From Planctomycetaceae bacterium (GTDB lineage: Bacteria > Planctomycetota > Phycisphaerae > SM23-33), in the NCBI GenBank assembly GCA_039680605.1, contig JBDKTA010000034.1, positions 1-64,000 on the forward strand: 64,000 bases of DNA, given 5' to 3'. The position numbers were made by a program, and so were the translations under genes. How positions within the stretch are numbered: position 1 is the first letter of the stretch; each line of letters begins with the position of its first letter. Shown piece after piece: positions 24,639 to 33,689 of the stretch. The notes under the pieces were generated by a model, which saw only the letters and a program-made list of their open reading frames with translations, had not been told where the DNA came from and did no database searches.

Positions 24639-26062
24639 TCGAACTACTGGCCCAATGTCCGTGCAGTGGCGGCGGCTCGGGCGGTCGCATCAGTGACTGG
24701 GCCGTGCTGTCGCTTGCGGCGCTGGTCATTGGACTCTGGCAAGCGGTCAAGTGGACAAAGAAAACCTGGAATACGGAAGGAACAACAACCATGCGTAAAT
24801 TCGGCAAGATCGGGATCCTCTTGGCGTTCGTCGGAGCACTGGCGGCAGTGGCCGGGTCGCAGTTCATACGCAGTTCGGTCGCGGCAGACCAGGCGGCGAC
24901 CGCCCCGGCCGACTCGGGCGGCGCCCTTCCCAAGCTGCTGGACCTGGGTTCCAAAAGCTGCATCCCCTGCAAGATGATGGCCCCGATTCTCGACGAGTTG
25001 AAGAAGGACTACGCGGCGAAGTTCGCCGTGGAGTTCGTCGATGTCGGCATGAAAGAAAATCTCCCTATCGCCCGCAAGCACGGCATCCGCCTCATCCCGA
25101 CGCAGATATTCCTCGACAAGGACGGGAAAGAGCTTTGGCGACATGAAGGCTTCCTGGGCAAGGACGACATCCTGGCCAAGTGGAAAGAACTCGGTTACGA
25201 GTCTGCCGGTCAGGCGACGTCGAAGATCGAACGCTGGGAGCCGGCCGCGAAGGACTCTCGCACCAAGAGCCAGATCTGCTACATGTGCGACGGCGACGTC
25301 AATGACAAGACGGCTGTGGCGGTCAAGACCGACAAGGGCGACGTGCGCCTGTGCGGGCTGCACTGCTATTTCATCATGTATTCGTGCCTGACCGAAGATA
25401 AGGCGGGCTTCGAGAAGAAAGTCGCCGTCACCGACTTGGCCACCGGAAAGATGATTCCCGCGGCAGAGGCCTCGTATCTCAGCGGGGTCGATGAAAAGAC
25501 CGGCAGGCCGTGGGTGAAGGCCTTCGCCGCCCGCGACGCGGCCGTCAAGGACATGCAGACCGGCGGCGGGGGCATCGTCTCATGGGCGGCGCTGCAGGAA
25601 AATGAACTCGCCCACCGCTGCGGGTTCTGCGACCGCTCTTGCTATCCGCAGGATGCCTCCAAGGTTCTCATCGAAGGCGTGCATAGCTATGGATGCTGCG
25701 CGCATTGCGCGATGGGCGTGGCCGCCCGCACCGGCAAGAACATCGAGGTACACCAACCGGACGGCCTGACGGGCGAGAAGATCGTCGTCAAGACGCTCGA
25801 CGGCAAGGTGGCATCGGTCGAGCCGTCCACGGCTGTGGCGTGGTTCGGCAAGAAGAAAGCCGCCGACGGCAAGTGGGTTTCGGCAGGCTGCTTCCATCAA
25901 GGCTTCTTCACCGCGCCGGAAAACCTGAAGAAATGGCTGGAGCGGCACCCCTACGAAACCGGCGAGATGATCACGATCCAGCAGTCGCTGGCGGACAAGA
26001 TGAAGCTCTCGCCTCAGCAGATCCAGAAGGCCTGCAAGATCGGCCAGTGCGCGCCCAAGTGA
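24635..26062 (+). CDS. Thioredoxin-NosL/MerB-like multi-cysteine protein
   Basis: A 475-aa protein. One or two hydrophobic segments start it (about residues 20-40 and 57-75). A periplasmic thioredoxin domain follows with SCIPCKMM (C109-C112). Next, about residues 212-320, comes a NosL-like region: ICYMCDGD (C215, C218), CGLHC (C240, C244) and VTDLATGKMIPAAEASYL. The last part, about 327-470, has C329/C332/C336, GCCAHC (354-358), then VEPSTAVAWF, AGCFHQGFF (C419) and WLERHP, which aligns by eye with the MerB alkylmercury lyase region around its two catalytic cysteines. MerB and NosL are known to share a fold, so two related domains may lie in tandem. At the MerB Asp99 position a Cys stands instead. 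An internal ATG at 24791 with GGAAGG upstream would start a shorter form with a signal peptide. The function is unknown; metalloid capture or C-metal bond cleavage is a possibility. Confidence 0.75.
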   Translation: MIELLAQCPCSGGGSGGRISDWAVLSLAALVIGLWQAVKWTKKTWNTEGTTTMRKFGKIGILLAFVGALAAVAGSQFIRSSVAADQAATAPADSGGALPKLLDLGSKSCIPCKMMAPILDELKKDYAAKFAVEFVDVGMKENLPIARKHGIRLIPTQIFLDKDGKELWRHEGFLGKDDILAKWKELGYESAGQATSKIERWEPAAKDSRTKSQICYMCDGDVNDKTAVAVKTDKGDVRLCGLHCYFIMYSCLTEDKAGFEKKVAVTDLATGKMIPAAEASYLSGVDEKTGRPWVKAFAARDAAVKDMQTGGGGIVSWAALQENELAHRCGFCDRSCYPQDASKVLIEGVHSYGCCAHCAMGVAARTGKNIEVHQPDGLTGEKIVVKTLDGKVASVEPSTAVAWFGKKKAADGKWVSAGCFHQGFFTAPENLKKWLERHPYETGEMITIQQSLADKMKLSPQQIQKACKIGQCAPK

Positions 26063-26081
26063 GCCTCTGGGAGAACCTGAC

Positions 26082-26546
26082 ATGAAGCAATCAACACTCA
26101 TAGTTGGCCTGGGCATCCTCGGCCTGATCCTCAACGGATGCGCTCAGAGCGATATCCTGTCTTCCGCCCCGGCTGCCGGGGCCGCTTCGCCGGCCGATCG
26201 GGTTGATGTTTACTACATGCACCGGACCCTCCGCTGCATCAGTTGCCTCACGATCGAGCGCAATACGCGACAAGCGCTGCAGGACACCTTTGCCGCGGAA
26301 ATGCGCGACGGGCGCGTCACGTTTCACGTGGCCGACTATTGGATCAACACGGAGTTGGCCCAGCGATACAACGTCGACACGGTCTCGGTCATCGTGGTGA
26401 CCGTGGTCAAAGGGAAGGAAGTCTCGCACGAGAACCTCGACAGGGTCTGGTCGCTCAAAGGCGACTCCCAGGAATTTCGAACCTACATCGTCGATGCGGT
26501 TCGAGCAGCACAGGCCAAGACCGCGACCGCGGCGTCGCGATCGTGA
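26082..26546 (+). CDS. ArsF-like small redox lipoprotein (first of pair)
   Basis: A 154-aa secreted protein with a signal peptide and lipobox LILNGC (Cys20), so it is probably anchored in a membrane. The mature part carries VYYMHRTLRCISCLTIER with a CxxC at residues 52-55, then a thioredoxin-like fold. It matches the family annotated as nitrophenyl-compound nitroreductase subunit ArsF, described together with ArsE and ArsG for nitroaryl arsenicals such as roxarsone. Here it is followed by a second ArsF-like gene and ArsG. The role as reductase subunit is family knowledge; the substrate here is unknown. It lies 20 bases after the thioredoxin-fusion gene. Confidence 0.75.
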   Translation: MKQSTLIVGLGILGLILNGCAQSDILSSAPAAGAASPADRVDVYYMHRTLRCISCLTIERNTRQALQDTFAAEMRDGRVTFHVADYWINTELAQRYNVDTVSVIVVTVVKGKEVSHENLDRVWSLKGDSQEFRTYIVDAVRAAQAKTATAASRS

Positions 26547-26578
26547 TCGGACCGCAGTGAGGTCCAGAGAGGTTTGCC

Positions 26579-27046
26579 ATGAAGACCAGGAACATCATCC
26601 GGAACTTGTTGATGGCATTCCTGCTAGTCAGCATCGGCGTCGCGATCGGCAAGGAGATGGCCGGTCGCGGCGGGCCGGCGGCAACCCCGCCAACGACGAA
26701 CGGCCGGGAAAAAGTCATGGTGTATTACATGCACGGAATTCCCTGCGTGACATGCACGTTCATTGAAACGACCGCCCAGAAGCTTGTCCGCGAAGAGTTT
26801 GCCGGGCAAGTCGCCGCCGGCAAGATGGAGTTCGCCTCAATCAGCTATCTCGATCCGGCCAGCGCCGCCCTGGCGGACAAGTACAACGTCGGCGAGAACA
26901 TGGTCATCGCCGTGCGCCTCGAGGGCGACAAGGAAACTTCCCGCGCGCGGATGGATAAGGTGATGCAACTGGCCGGCGATGAAGCACGGTTGAAAGACTA
27001 TCTGCGCCAGGGCATCCGCTCGGTGCTGGAAGGAACCGCCAAATGA
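26579..27046 (+). CDS. ArsF-like small redox protein (second of pair, membrane-anchored)
   Basis: A 155-aa paralogue of the preceding gene. The N-terminal hydrophobic segment (about residues 7-24, LLMAFLLVSIGVAIG) acts as anchor or uncleaved signal instead of a lipobox. The CxxC is in YYMHGIPCVTCTFIETT (C56-C59), and the following KYNVGENMVIAVRLEGDKE parallels the first copy. The two thus share fold and active site but differ in anchoring. GAGAGG lies before the ATG. Its stop overlaps the arsG start by four bases (ATGA). Tandem copies suggest either a heterodimer or two substrates. Confidence 0.75.
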   Translation: MKTRNIIRNLLMAFLLVSIGVAIGKEMAGRGGPAATPPTTNGREKVMVYYMHGIPCVTCTFIETTAQKLVREEFAGQVAAGKMEFASISYLDPASAALADKYNVGENMVIAVRLEGDKETSRARMDKVMQLAGDEARLKDYLRQGIRSVLEGTAK

Positions 27047-27768
27047 GCTTATTTGCCGTCATGAGCGGCGTGTTCTGGCTGGGCCTGCTCACTGCCGTCA
27101 GCCCATGCCCGCTGGCGACGAACATCGCGGCGATCTCGTTTCTGGGCCGCCACGTCGGCAGCACACGCCGCGTGCTGGGATCGGCGCTGCTGTACACGCT
27201 GGGGAGAACGCTGGTTTACGTAGTGCTGGGCGCGGGGCTGCTTTGGGGCTTCCATGCCCTGGCCGGCGGGCAGGGCGACATCAAGCAGTTCGCCAGCCCG
27301 ACCTCGCGGTATCTCCAGCACTATGGCAATCTGGCGATGGGCCCGGCGCTATTGCTGGTGGGCATGATCCTGATGGGCCTGATCGAATTGAATCTCTCGA
27401 CGAGCGTCAGCGGCGCCGCGCTTCAGCAGCGGTTAGCCAAGGGCGGCGTGATCTGGGCCCTGCCGCTGGGCATGCTGTTCGCGCTGGCGTTCTGCCCGCC
27501 GTCAATCGCCCTGTTCCTCAGCGCACTGGTCCTGTCGCTGGAGCACCATTCGCCGCTGCTGCCGCCGCTGGTATATGGCATCGGAACGGCCGCGCCGGTA
27601 GTCGCTTTCGCCTTCCTCATCGCCTTCGCCGGCGGATACGTCGGCAAAGCGTTCAACCGCCTGACGCAGATCGAGAAGTGGATCCGCACGGCCACCGGCA
27701 TTGTCTTCATCGCGGCCGGAGTTTATTATTGCCTGACGCATATCTACGGCGTCAGGTTTGTCGGATAG
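27043..27768 (+). CDS. arsG: ArsG-type permease (CcdA-like fold)
   Basis: A 241-aa membrane protein with about six helices, of the family annotated as aromatic aminobenzylarsenical efflux permease ArsG. It resembles the electron-transfer protein CcdA/DsbD: TAVSPCPLATNIAAISFLG in the first helix and LAFCPPSIALFLSAL in the fourth each hold a cysteine-proline motif. Two readings are possible: arsenical export as in ArsG, or transmembrane electron transfer to the periplasmic CxxC proteins upstream. Both fit the context. It overlaps the second arsF-like gene by four bases. Confidence 0.8.
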   Translation: MSLFAVMSGVFWLGLLTAVSPCPLATNIAAISFLGRHVGSTRRVLGSALLYTLGRTLVYVVLGAGLLWGFHALAGGQGDIKQFASPTSRYLQHYGNLAMGPALLLVGMILMGLIELNLSTSVSGAALQQRLAKGGVIWALPLGMLFALAFCPPSIALFLSALVLSLEHHSPLLPPLVYGIGTAAPVVAFAFLIAFAGGYVGKAFNRLTQIEKWIRTATGIVFIAAGVYYCLTHIYGVRFVG

Positions 27769-27786
27769 GACAGAAAGGTGCAGCTC

Positions 27787-28956
27787 ATGGCCCGTGGCGG
27801 ATATGTAAGGCGAGTCTTGCGGATGGGGTGGAAAGTCGCCCTGGTGGTGCTCATTGCAGGCGCAGTGGTGTACCAGCTTCGGTTCCGTCCCGTGCCGGTG
27901 CAGGCGTTCACTGTTAAATCCGACACCGTGCAGTCGGAGGTCATGGGCACCGGTACGCTCGACGCCCGCACGAAGATCACCATCAGTTCCAAGATCACCG
28001 GGCGCATCGCCGGCCTGTCAGCCGATCAGAACGACGCCGTCGTCAAAAATCAGCTACTGGTCGCGCTGGACGACAGCGACCTTCGCCAGCAGGTGGAAAT
28101 AGCCTCGGCCGCGCTGGAAGCCACCAAGGCGTCCCTGGCGCGGGTTCAGAGCGACATCACCCGCGCCCAGGCCGTCCTGGCCCAGGCGAAACTCGAGCAC
28201 CAGCGCGCCTCGCAGATGTTTGCGAAACAGGCCGCCACACGCCAGGAAGTCGACAAAGCCAAGGAGGCCTTGGATGTCGCGCAGGCCGCCCTGGCCAGCA
28301 GCGCCGCCGCCAAAACCGAGGTGGAACATCAGGTCATCACCGCCGAGCAGACGCTCAACTATCAGCGGGCGCGCCTGGCCGAAGCGCAGATTCTCTGTCC
28401 GCTCGATAACGGACTGGTGACGTTCCGCTATCGCGAAGTCGGCGACATCGTCGTGCCCGGCACGGCCATCATGGACGTGGTGGGCCTGAAGGAACTGTGG
28501 GTCTCGGCGTGGGTGGACGAATCGGCCTCGGGCGCCCTGGCGGCAGGTCAGCCGGCGCGCGTCGTTTTTCGCTCGCAGCCCGACAAGAGCTACGCCGGCG
28601 AGGTCGCCCGCCTGGCCCGCCAGACCGATCGCGAGACGCGCGAGTTTTTGGTGGATGTGCGCGTCAAGGAACTGCCCCCCAACTGGTCCGTGGGCCAGCG
28701 GGCGGAGGTCTATATCGCCACCGGCTCCAAGGAAGGCGCGGCCTGTATCCCCCAGCGGTTGCTCCTGTGGCGCGAGGGCAAGGCGGGCGTTCTTGTGGAT
28801 AACGGCGGCAAGGTTCGCTACCAGAACGTGGAGCTGGGCCTGCGGGGGCGCGAGGCGGTGGAGATCGTTCGCGGCCTGACGCTCGGGCAGGTCGTCGTGA
28901 CAGCCCAAGACGGGGACAACAGCAGGCTCACAAACGGGCGGGCGATCCGGCGATGA
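27787..28956 (+). CDS. Periplasmic adaptor (HlyD/MacA-type) of an ABC exporter
   Basis: A 389-aa membrane-fusion protein. One N-terminal membrane segment (about residues 14-32) is followed by a lipoyl/biotinyl-like half (GTLDARTKITISSKITGRI), a long alpha-helical hairpin rich in Ala/Glu/Gln (about 95-200, typical of TolC docking), the second lipoyl half, and a beta-barrel domain (LWVSAWVDESASGALAAGQ). AAGGTG sits about seven bases before the chosen ATG; a GTG at 27778 is an alternative. Its stop overlaps the permease start. The three genes 27787-30949 form one exporter. No outer-membrane TolC gene is in the window. Confidence 0.87.
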   Translation: MARGGYVRRVLRMGWKVALVVLIAGAVVYQLRFRPVPVQAFTVKSDTVQSEVMGTGTLDARTKITISSKITGRIAGLSADQNDAVVKNQLLVALDDSDLRQQVEIASAALEATKASLARVQSDITRAQAVLAQAKLEHQRASQMFAKQAATRQEVDKAKEALDVAQAALASSAAAKTEVEHQVITAEQTLNYQRARLAEAQILCPLDNGLVTFRYREVGDIVVPGTAIMDVVGLKELWVSAWVDESASGALAAGQPARVVFRSQPDKSYAGEVARLARQTDRETREFLVDVRVKELPPNWSVGQRAEVYIATGSKEGAACIPQRLLLWREGKAGVLVDNGGKVRYQNVELGLRGREAVEIVRGLTLGQVVVTAQDGDNSRLTNGRAIRR

Positions 28957-30164
28957 ATCTGGCGCTCAAGGACATCCGGCATAACTTCGGGCGTTTCGCC
29001 CTGACGGCCATCGGCATCGGCCTGCTGCTCATGCTGGTCATGGGCATGGGCGGGATCTATCGCGGGCTGGTCGACGACGCGACGCTGCTGGTCAACCGCG
29101 TCGCCGCGGACTTGTGGGTGGTGCAGAAGAACACGCGCGGACCTTTCGCGGAGGTTTCGCGCATTCCCGCCAACACAGAGGACCGGGTGCGCGCCGTGCC
29201 GGGGGTTCTTTCGTCCGATGATTTCGTCTCGCACACGATCCAGCGGGAGTATGACGGACGGCCGTTGCGAATGACGGTTCAGGGATTGTCCTGGCCGCAG
29301 GACAGGGGCGCGTGGCTTCCGCTGATCGCGGGGCGCAGGCTCGAACAGTCTCATTTTGAAATGATTGCCGACAAGTCGCTGGGCCTGCCCCTTGGGCATC
29401 GCATGACGCTGGGCAAAGACGCGTACACGATCGTCGGCCTTACGCGCAACATGGCCTCCACCAGCGGCGATTCGATGGTGTTCGTCACGTTGGCTGATTC
29501 ACAGGCCATCCAATACGATCAGTCCGGCGAGACCGTGCGGCTCGAACGCCAGGCCCGCCGGTCCCGCGTGTCAGACGTCGACCCGGGCCGCACTCAGCCC
29601 GAACTGCTCAATCGCGCCGGCGGCCTGTCGTCAGGCATTGCCGTGCTGGGTCCGCCCCCCGTCAGCGCCGTGGTGGTCAAAGTCGCCCCCGGCGCTGACG
29701 CGGCGCAGGTGGCGGCCACCATCGCCTCCTGGCCGGATGTCTCCGTCCACAGCGCCGATGCGCAGCGCCAATTGCTGGTAGGCGGAATGGTGGACAAGTC
29801 GCGGCGGCAACTGGGCCTGTTCCGGGCGCTGCTCATCATTGTTTCGGCCATCATCATGGCCCTGATCCTGTACACGCTGACACTGGACAAGATCCACGAC
29901 ATCGCCGTGCTCAAGCTCATGGGCGCGCGGAACTTCGTGATCGTCAACCTGATCCTTCAGCAGGCACTGCTGCTGGGCATCATTGGATATGCCATCGCAT
30001 ACGTTGCCGGCCAGTGGGTTTTTCCGGTCTTCCCGCGGCGAGTCCTGATCGTCAACGAGGACCTGTGGATGCTCGGGGCCATCGTGCTGGGGATTTCCGT
30101 CGTCGCCAGTCTCCTGGGCATCTGGCGTGCGATGAAGGTCCAACCCAACGAGGTGATCGCATGA
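28953..30164 (+). CDS. FtsX/MacB-like ABC transporter permease
   Basis: A 403-aa permease with one N-terminal helix (LTAIGIGLLLMLVMGMGGI), a large periplasmic domain of about 230 residues, and three C-terminal helices (about residues 280-300, 325-350 and 365-385). This is the FtsX/DevC-like arrangement. The segment LNLALKDIRHNFGRFALTAI at the start is typical. It works with the ATPase (30161) and adaptor (27787), all overlapping ATGA-style, so it is an exporter or mechanotransmission complex rather than an importer. The substrate is unknown; linkage to arsenic genes suggests export of a thiol-metalloid conjugate or a cell-envelope response. Confidence 0.88.
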   Translation: MNLALKDIRHNFGRFALTAIGIGLLLMLVMGMGGIYRGLVDDATLLVNRVAADLWVVQKNTRGPFAEVSRIPANTEDRVRAVPGVLSSDDFVSHTIQREYDGRPLRMTVQGLSWPQDRGAWLPLIAGRRLEQSHFEMIADKSLGLPLGHRMTLGKDAYTIVGLTRNMASTSGDSMVFVTLADSQAIQYDQSGETVRLERQARRSRVSDVDPGRTQPELLNRAGGLSSGIAVLGPPPVSAVVVKVAPGADAAQVAATIASWPDVSVHSADAQRQLLVGGMVDKSRRQLGLFRALLIIVSAIIMALILYTLTLDKIHDIAVLKLMGARNFVIVNLILQQALLLGIIGYAIAYVAGQWVFPVFPRRVLIVNEDLWMLGAIVLGISVVASLLGIWRAMKVQPNEVIA

Positions 30165-30949
30165 CCTCCAGCGCGATCGACACCATGGCCGTCGAAGCCT
30201 CCGGTCTGACCAAGGTCTATGGCAGCGGCAACACCGAGGTGAACGCCCTGCGGGGCGTCGACCTGTCTCTGTCCCGCGGCGAGATCATGGCCCTGCTGGG
30301 GCCCAGCGGCGCGGGCAAGAGCACGCTGCTGGCGATTATCGGCCTCGTCACCCGCCCCACTGCCGGCGCCATCACGCTGGCGGGCCAGACCGTCGTTGAG
30401 GACGGGAGCTTTGCCGTCGACATCCGCACGTTTCGAAGGCGCCATATGGGGTTCGTCTTCCAGAAGGCCAACCTGATTCCCTTCCTGACGGCCGTCGAGA
30501 ACGTCCGCGTGGCGATGGAGATCAACGACCACTCCCCCCGCCACTCGCGGCGACGGGCGATGGAGCTGCTGGACTACCTCGGCGTCGCCGACCGGGCTGA
30601 TTACTATCCTAACATGCTTTCCGGCGGCCAGCAGCAACGCGTGGCGGTCGCGCGGGCCTTGGCCAATGAACCGGACCTGATCCTGGCCGACGAACCGACA
30701 GCCGCCCTGGACAGCGTTCGCGGCAGGCAGGTCATGGAGCTCTTCCGCAAGGTGGCCCACGAGCGCCGGGCCGGCGTGATTGTCGTGACGCACGACCACC
30801 GGGCACTGGACGTCTTCGACCGCTCACTCGAGATGGAAGACGGGCTGATCACCACCGCGAATCAACAATCGGGGCTGAACAACGCATCCACAGACCACGC
30901 CCCGGCGCCGACGATCAGCAAGAACAGCAGGCTCATCAACATGGAGTAA
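30161..30949 (+). CDS. ABC transporter ATP-binding protein (MacB/LolD-like)
   Basis: A 262-aa ATPase. Walker A is [11 protein letters not shown] (about residue 47), the signature is [16 protein letters not shown] (about 153-168), Walker B is [12 protein letters not shown] and the H-loop is [12 protein letters not shown]. The Q-loop is [11 protein letters not shown]. It overlaps the permease stop by four bases. The last 30 residues (about 232-262) are of low complexity ([16 protein letters not shown]) and are encoded opposite the end of the DoxX gene (30862-31296), an 88-bp convergent overlap. The core is complete before that tail, so the true stop may be earlier in ancestors. No terminator is seen. 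Confidence 0.9.
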   Translation: MTSSAIDTMAVEASGLTKVYGSGNTEVNALRGVDLSLSRGEIMALLGPSGAGKSTLLAIIGLVTRPTAGAITLAGQTVVEDGSFAVDIRTFRRRHMGFVFQKANLIPFLTAVENVRVAMEINDHSPRHSRRRAMELLDYLGVADRADYYPNMLSGGQQQRVAVARALANEPDLILADEPTAALDSVRGRQVMELFRKVAHERRAGVIVVTHDHRALDVFDRSLEMEDGLITTANQQSGLNNASTDHAPAPTISKNSRLINME

Positions 30950-31296
30950 TCCGTTCTTGCCGCGTCTTCCATCGCCCAGAACCCCCGCGACAGGAGGATG
31001 GGAATCTTGGTGGTGGCGATGGCCACGGTAATGTTGATCAACAACAGCAACGCGCAGGGACGGACCAGCAGCCCGATCAGCAACAGCAAGCCGCAGACAA
31101 CTTCGACTACGCCCACGAAAGGCCCCATGACCTGCGGAAAGGGAATCCCGATGTGCGCGAACCGGCCCGCACCCCACTGGTCAACAAAGAGGAACTTCTT
31201 CAGCCCCTCGGCGAAGAACACGCCTCCGGCCAGCAGGCGAATCACCAGAACCGCCGCCTGGGCGCGCGTCTGAAGCAGTTTGCGGATGCATGCCAT
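30862..31296 (-). CDS. DoxX-family membrane protein
   Basis: A 144-aa protein with four hydrophobic segments (FFAEGLKKFLFVDQWGAGRF, VVCGLLLLIGLLVRPCA and two more). The pattern of the DoxX family is clear: RLLAGGVFFAEGLKKFLF near the start and [17 protein letters not shown] near the end. DoxX proteins are small membrane proteins of redox-linked or uncertain function, often beside arsenic or sulfur genes. The ATG at 31296 gives a clean start; an upstream frame would begin in unrelated sequence. Its 3' end overlaps that of the ABC ATPase by 88 bases. It is transcribed away from arsR at 31670. Confidence 0.85.
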   Translation of the reverse strand: MACIRKLLQTRAQAAVLVIRLLAGGVFFAEGLKKFLFVDQWGAGRFAHIGIPFPQVMGPFVGVVEVVCGLLLLIGLLVRPCALLLLINITVAIATTKIPILLSRGFWAMEDAARTDYSMLMSLLFLLIVGAGAWSVDALFSPDC

Positions 31297-31402
31297 ATCG
31301 AATCTCGCTGGCCAATGATAGGCGGTCCGTTGGGGGATATTCTCGCGCCCGCGCGGCTGCACCACCATTTCTCAGCCGCCCTTCCCGCGCCACGGGGTAA
31401 TG

Positions 31403-31584
31403 CCTCAGTTACAGGGGGAAAGTCGCGGCGGAGGCACTAAATGAAAAAGTAATTCGTTTCTTTGAATTACTTTTTCATTTCAGGCGATGAACGAGGCCCA
31501 CGCCAAGTATTCATCAACGCCGGCAAAACGGCATTGATGAATACTTGGTGCCTCCGCCGCGACTTTCCCCCCCCGTAACAGAGG
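31403..31584. repeat. Composite palindrome forming a predicted three-way junction
   Basis: Outer arms at 31403-31437 and 31548-31584 are complementary over about 30 bases (GTTACAGGGGGAAAGTCGCG on the left, CGCGACTTTCCC on the right). They enclose two separate perfect hairpins: arms 31439-31455/31464-31480 (17 bp, AT-rich, GAAAAAGTAATTC) and 31503-31517/31534-31548 (15 bp, CCAAGTATTCATCAA). Folded, this is a stem with two side arms. It lies in the divergent gap between DoxX and arsR, so it is not a simple terminator. No coding frame is evident inside. Confidence 0.85.
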
Positions 31585-31609
31585 GGATACGCCACGGGCC
31601 GCTTTTCGG

Positions 31610-31638
31610 TTGAACTCGCCACTGCGGGAGCATATAAT
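31610..31638 (+). promoter_or_regulatory. Predicted promoter of the second arsenic operon
   Basis: TTGAAC (31610-31615) is followed after 17 bases by a perfect TATAAT (31633-31638), about 31 bases before the arsR ATG at 31670. The stretch after -10 (GTTAGTTCCCAAAGTATAGG) shows no clear palindromic ArsR site. Confidence 0.65.
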
Positions 31639-31669
31639 TCGTTAGTTCCCAAAGTATAGGAGTATGACC

Positions 31670-32038
31670 ATGAATGATGTCACGGCCATCGCCAAGGCAA
31701 TGGCGGATGTAAACCGAACGCGGGTGCTCATGTTCCTGCGGGGTGGTGAACTCTGCGTCTGCCAGATCATGGAAATGCTGCAACTGGCGCCCTCAACGGT
31801 TTCGAGTCACTTGAACGTCCTGCACCGGGCGGGCCTGGTGCAATCGCGAAAGGAAGGGCGATGGATCTACTACCGTCTGCCCGGCCGCGAGGCCCCTGCT
31901 TGCGTCAAGGCCGCCATTCGCTGGCTCCAGGAATCTCTAGCGGACGACCTTGAAGTCGCCCAGGACGCCAGGCAGGTCAAGTCCGTCTGCAAGATGAGTC
32001 TGGATGACCTATGTTGCCGGTACAAGAGCAAGGAATAG
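31670..32038 (+). CDS. arsR: ArsR-family metalloregulator (second)
   Basis: A 122-aa winged-helix repressor distinct from the first copy. The metal pair is in GGELCVCQIMEML (about residues 27-33), and the recognition helix is APSTVSSHLNVLHRAGLVQ, with wing GRWIYYRL. The C-terminus has another cluster (CVKAAIRW, KSVCKMSLDDLCCRYK), which may add ligands. AGGAG lies seven bases before ATG 31670; ATG 31664 is too close to that site. It leads the operon with arsC, acr3 and arsM. It shares little obvious sequence with the 22078 copy outside the CVC motif, so the two operons may respond to different arsenicals. Confidence 0.9.
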   Translation: MNDVTAIAKAMADVNRTRVLMFLRGGELCVCQIMEMLQLAPSTVSSHLNVLHRAGLVQSRKEGRWIYYRLPGREAPACVKAAIRWLQESLADDLEVAQDARQVKSVCKMSLDDLCCRYKSKE

Positions 32039-32040
32039 TC

Positions 32041-32486
32041 ATGGCCGGCAAACTCAAAGTCCTGTTCCTCTGCACCGGCAATTCCTGCCGCAGCCAGATG
32101 GCCGAGGGCTGGGCCAGGCATCTGCGCGGCGATGCCATTGAGGCCCACTCGGCCGGAATCGTAGCGCATGGACTCAACCCACAGGCCGCTGCAGTAATGG
32201 CCGAGGCGGGCGTCGACATCTCCGACCATCGCTCCAAGACGCTGGCGGAGGTAATGGACGTGCCGTTTGACTACGTCGTAACCGTCTGCGCCAACGCCAA
32301 CGAAACCTGCCCGGTCTTCCCCGGCCGGGCCAAGGTGGTGCATGTAGGGTTCGACGACCCTCCGAAGCTGGCTAAAAACGCCAAGACCGAGGAGGAGGCT
32401 CTGGCCCACTATCGCCGCGTGCGCGACGAGATCCGCGCGTACGTCGAAACATTGCCGCAGTCGCTTTCACGAGGACCGGACAGACC

Positions 32487-32490
<4 letters not shown>
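32041..32490 (+). CDS. arsC: Arsenate reductase, low-molecular-weight phosphatase type (thioredoxin-coupled)
   Basis: Reduces arsenate to arsenite using thioredoxin. The P-loop is [16 protein letters not shown] (Cys11, Arg17), and the resolving cysteines are in [15 protein letters not shown]. This arrangement matches the pI258 ArsC type (three-cysteine relay) rather than the glutaredoxin type. 149 aa is slightly longer than usual. The C-terminal Asp is in FDDP. An AAGGA motif precedes the ATG, and the stop overlaps the acr3 start by four bases. It is part of arsR-arsC-acr3-arsM. Confidence 0.94.
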
Positions 32491-33677
<1,187 letters not shown>

Positions 33678-33689
33678 GGAACCCGTGCC

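Noticed and set aside
27778-27786. GTG start of the adaptor gene
   Set aside because: The AAGGTG there fits better as the ribosome site for ATG 27787.
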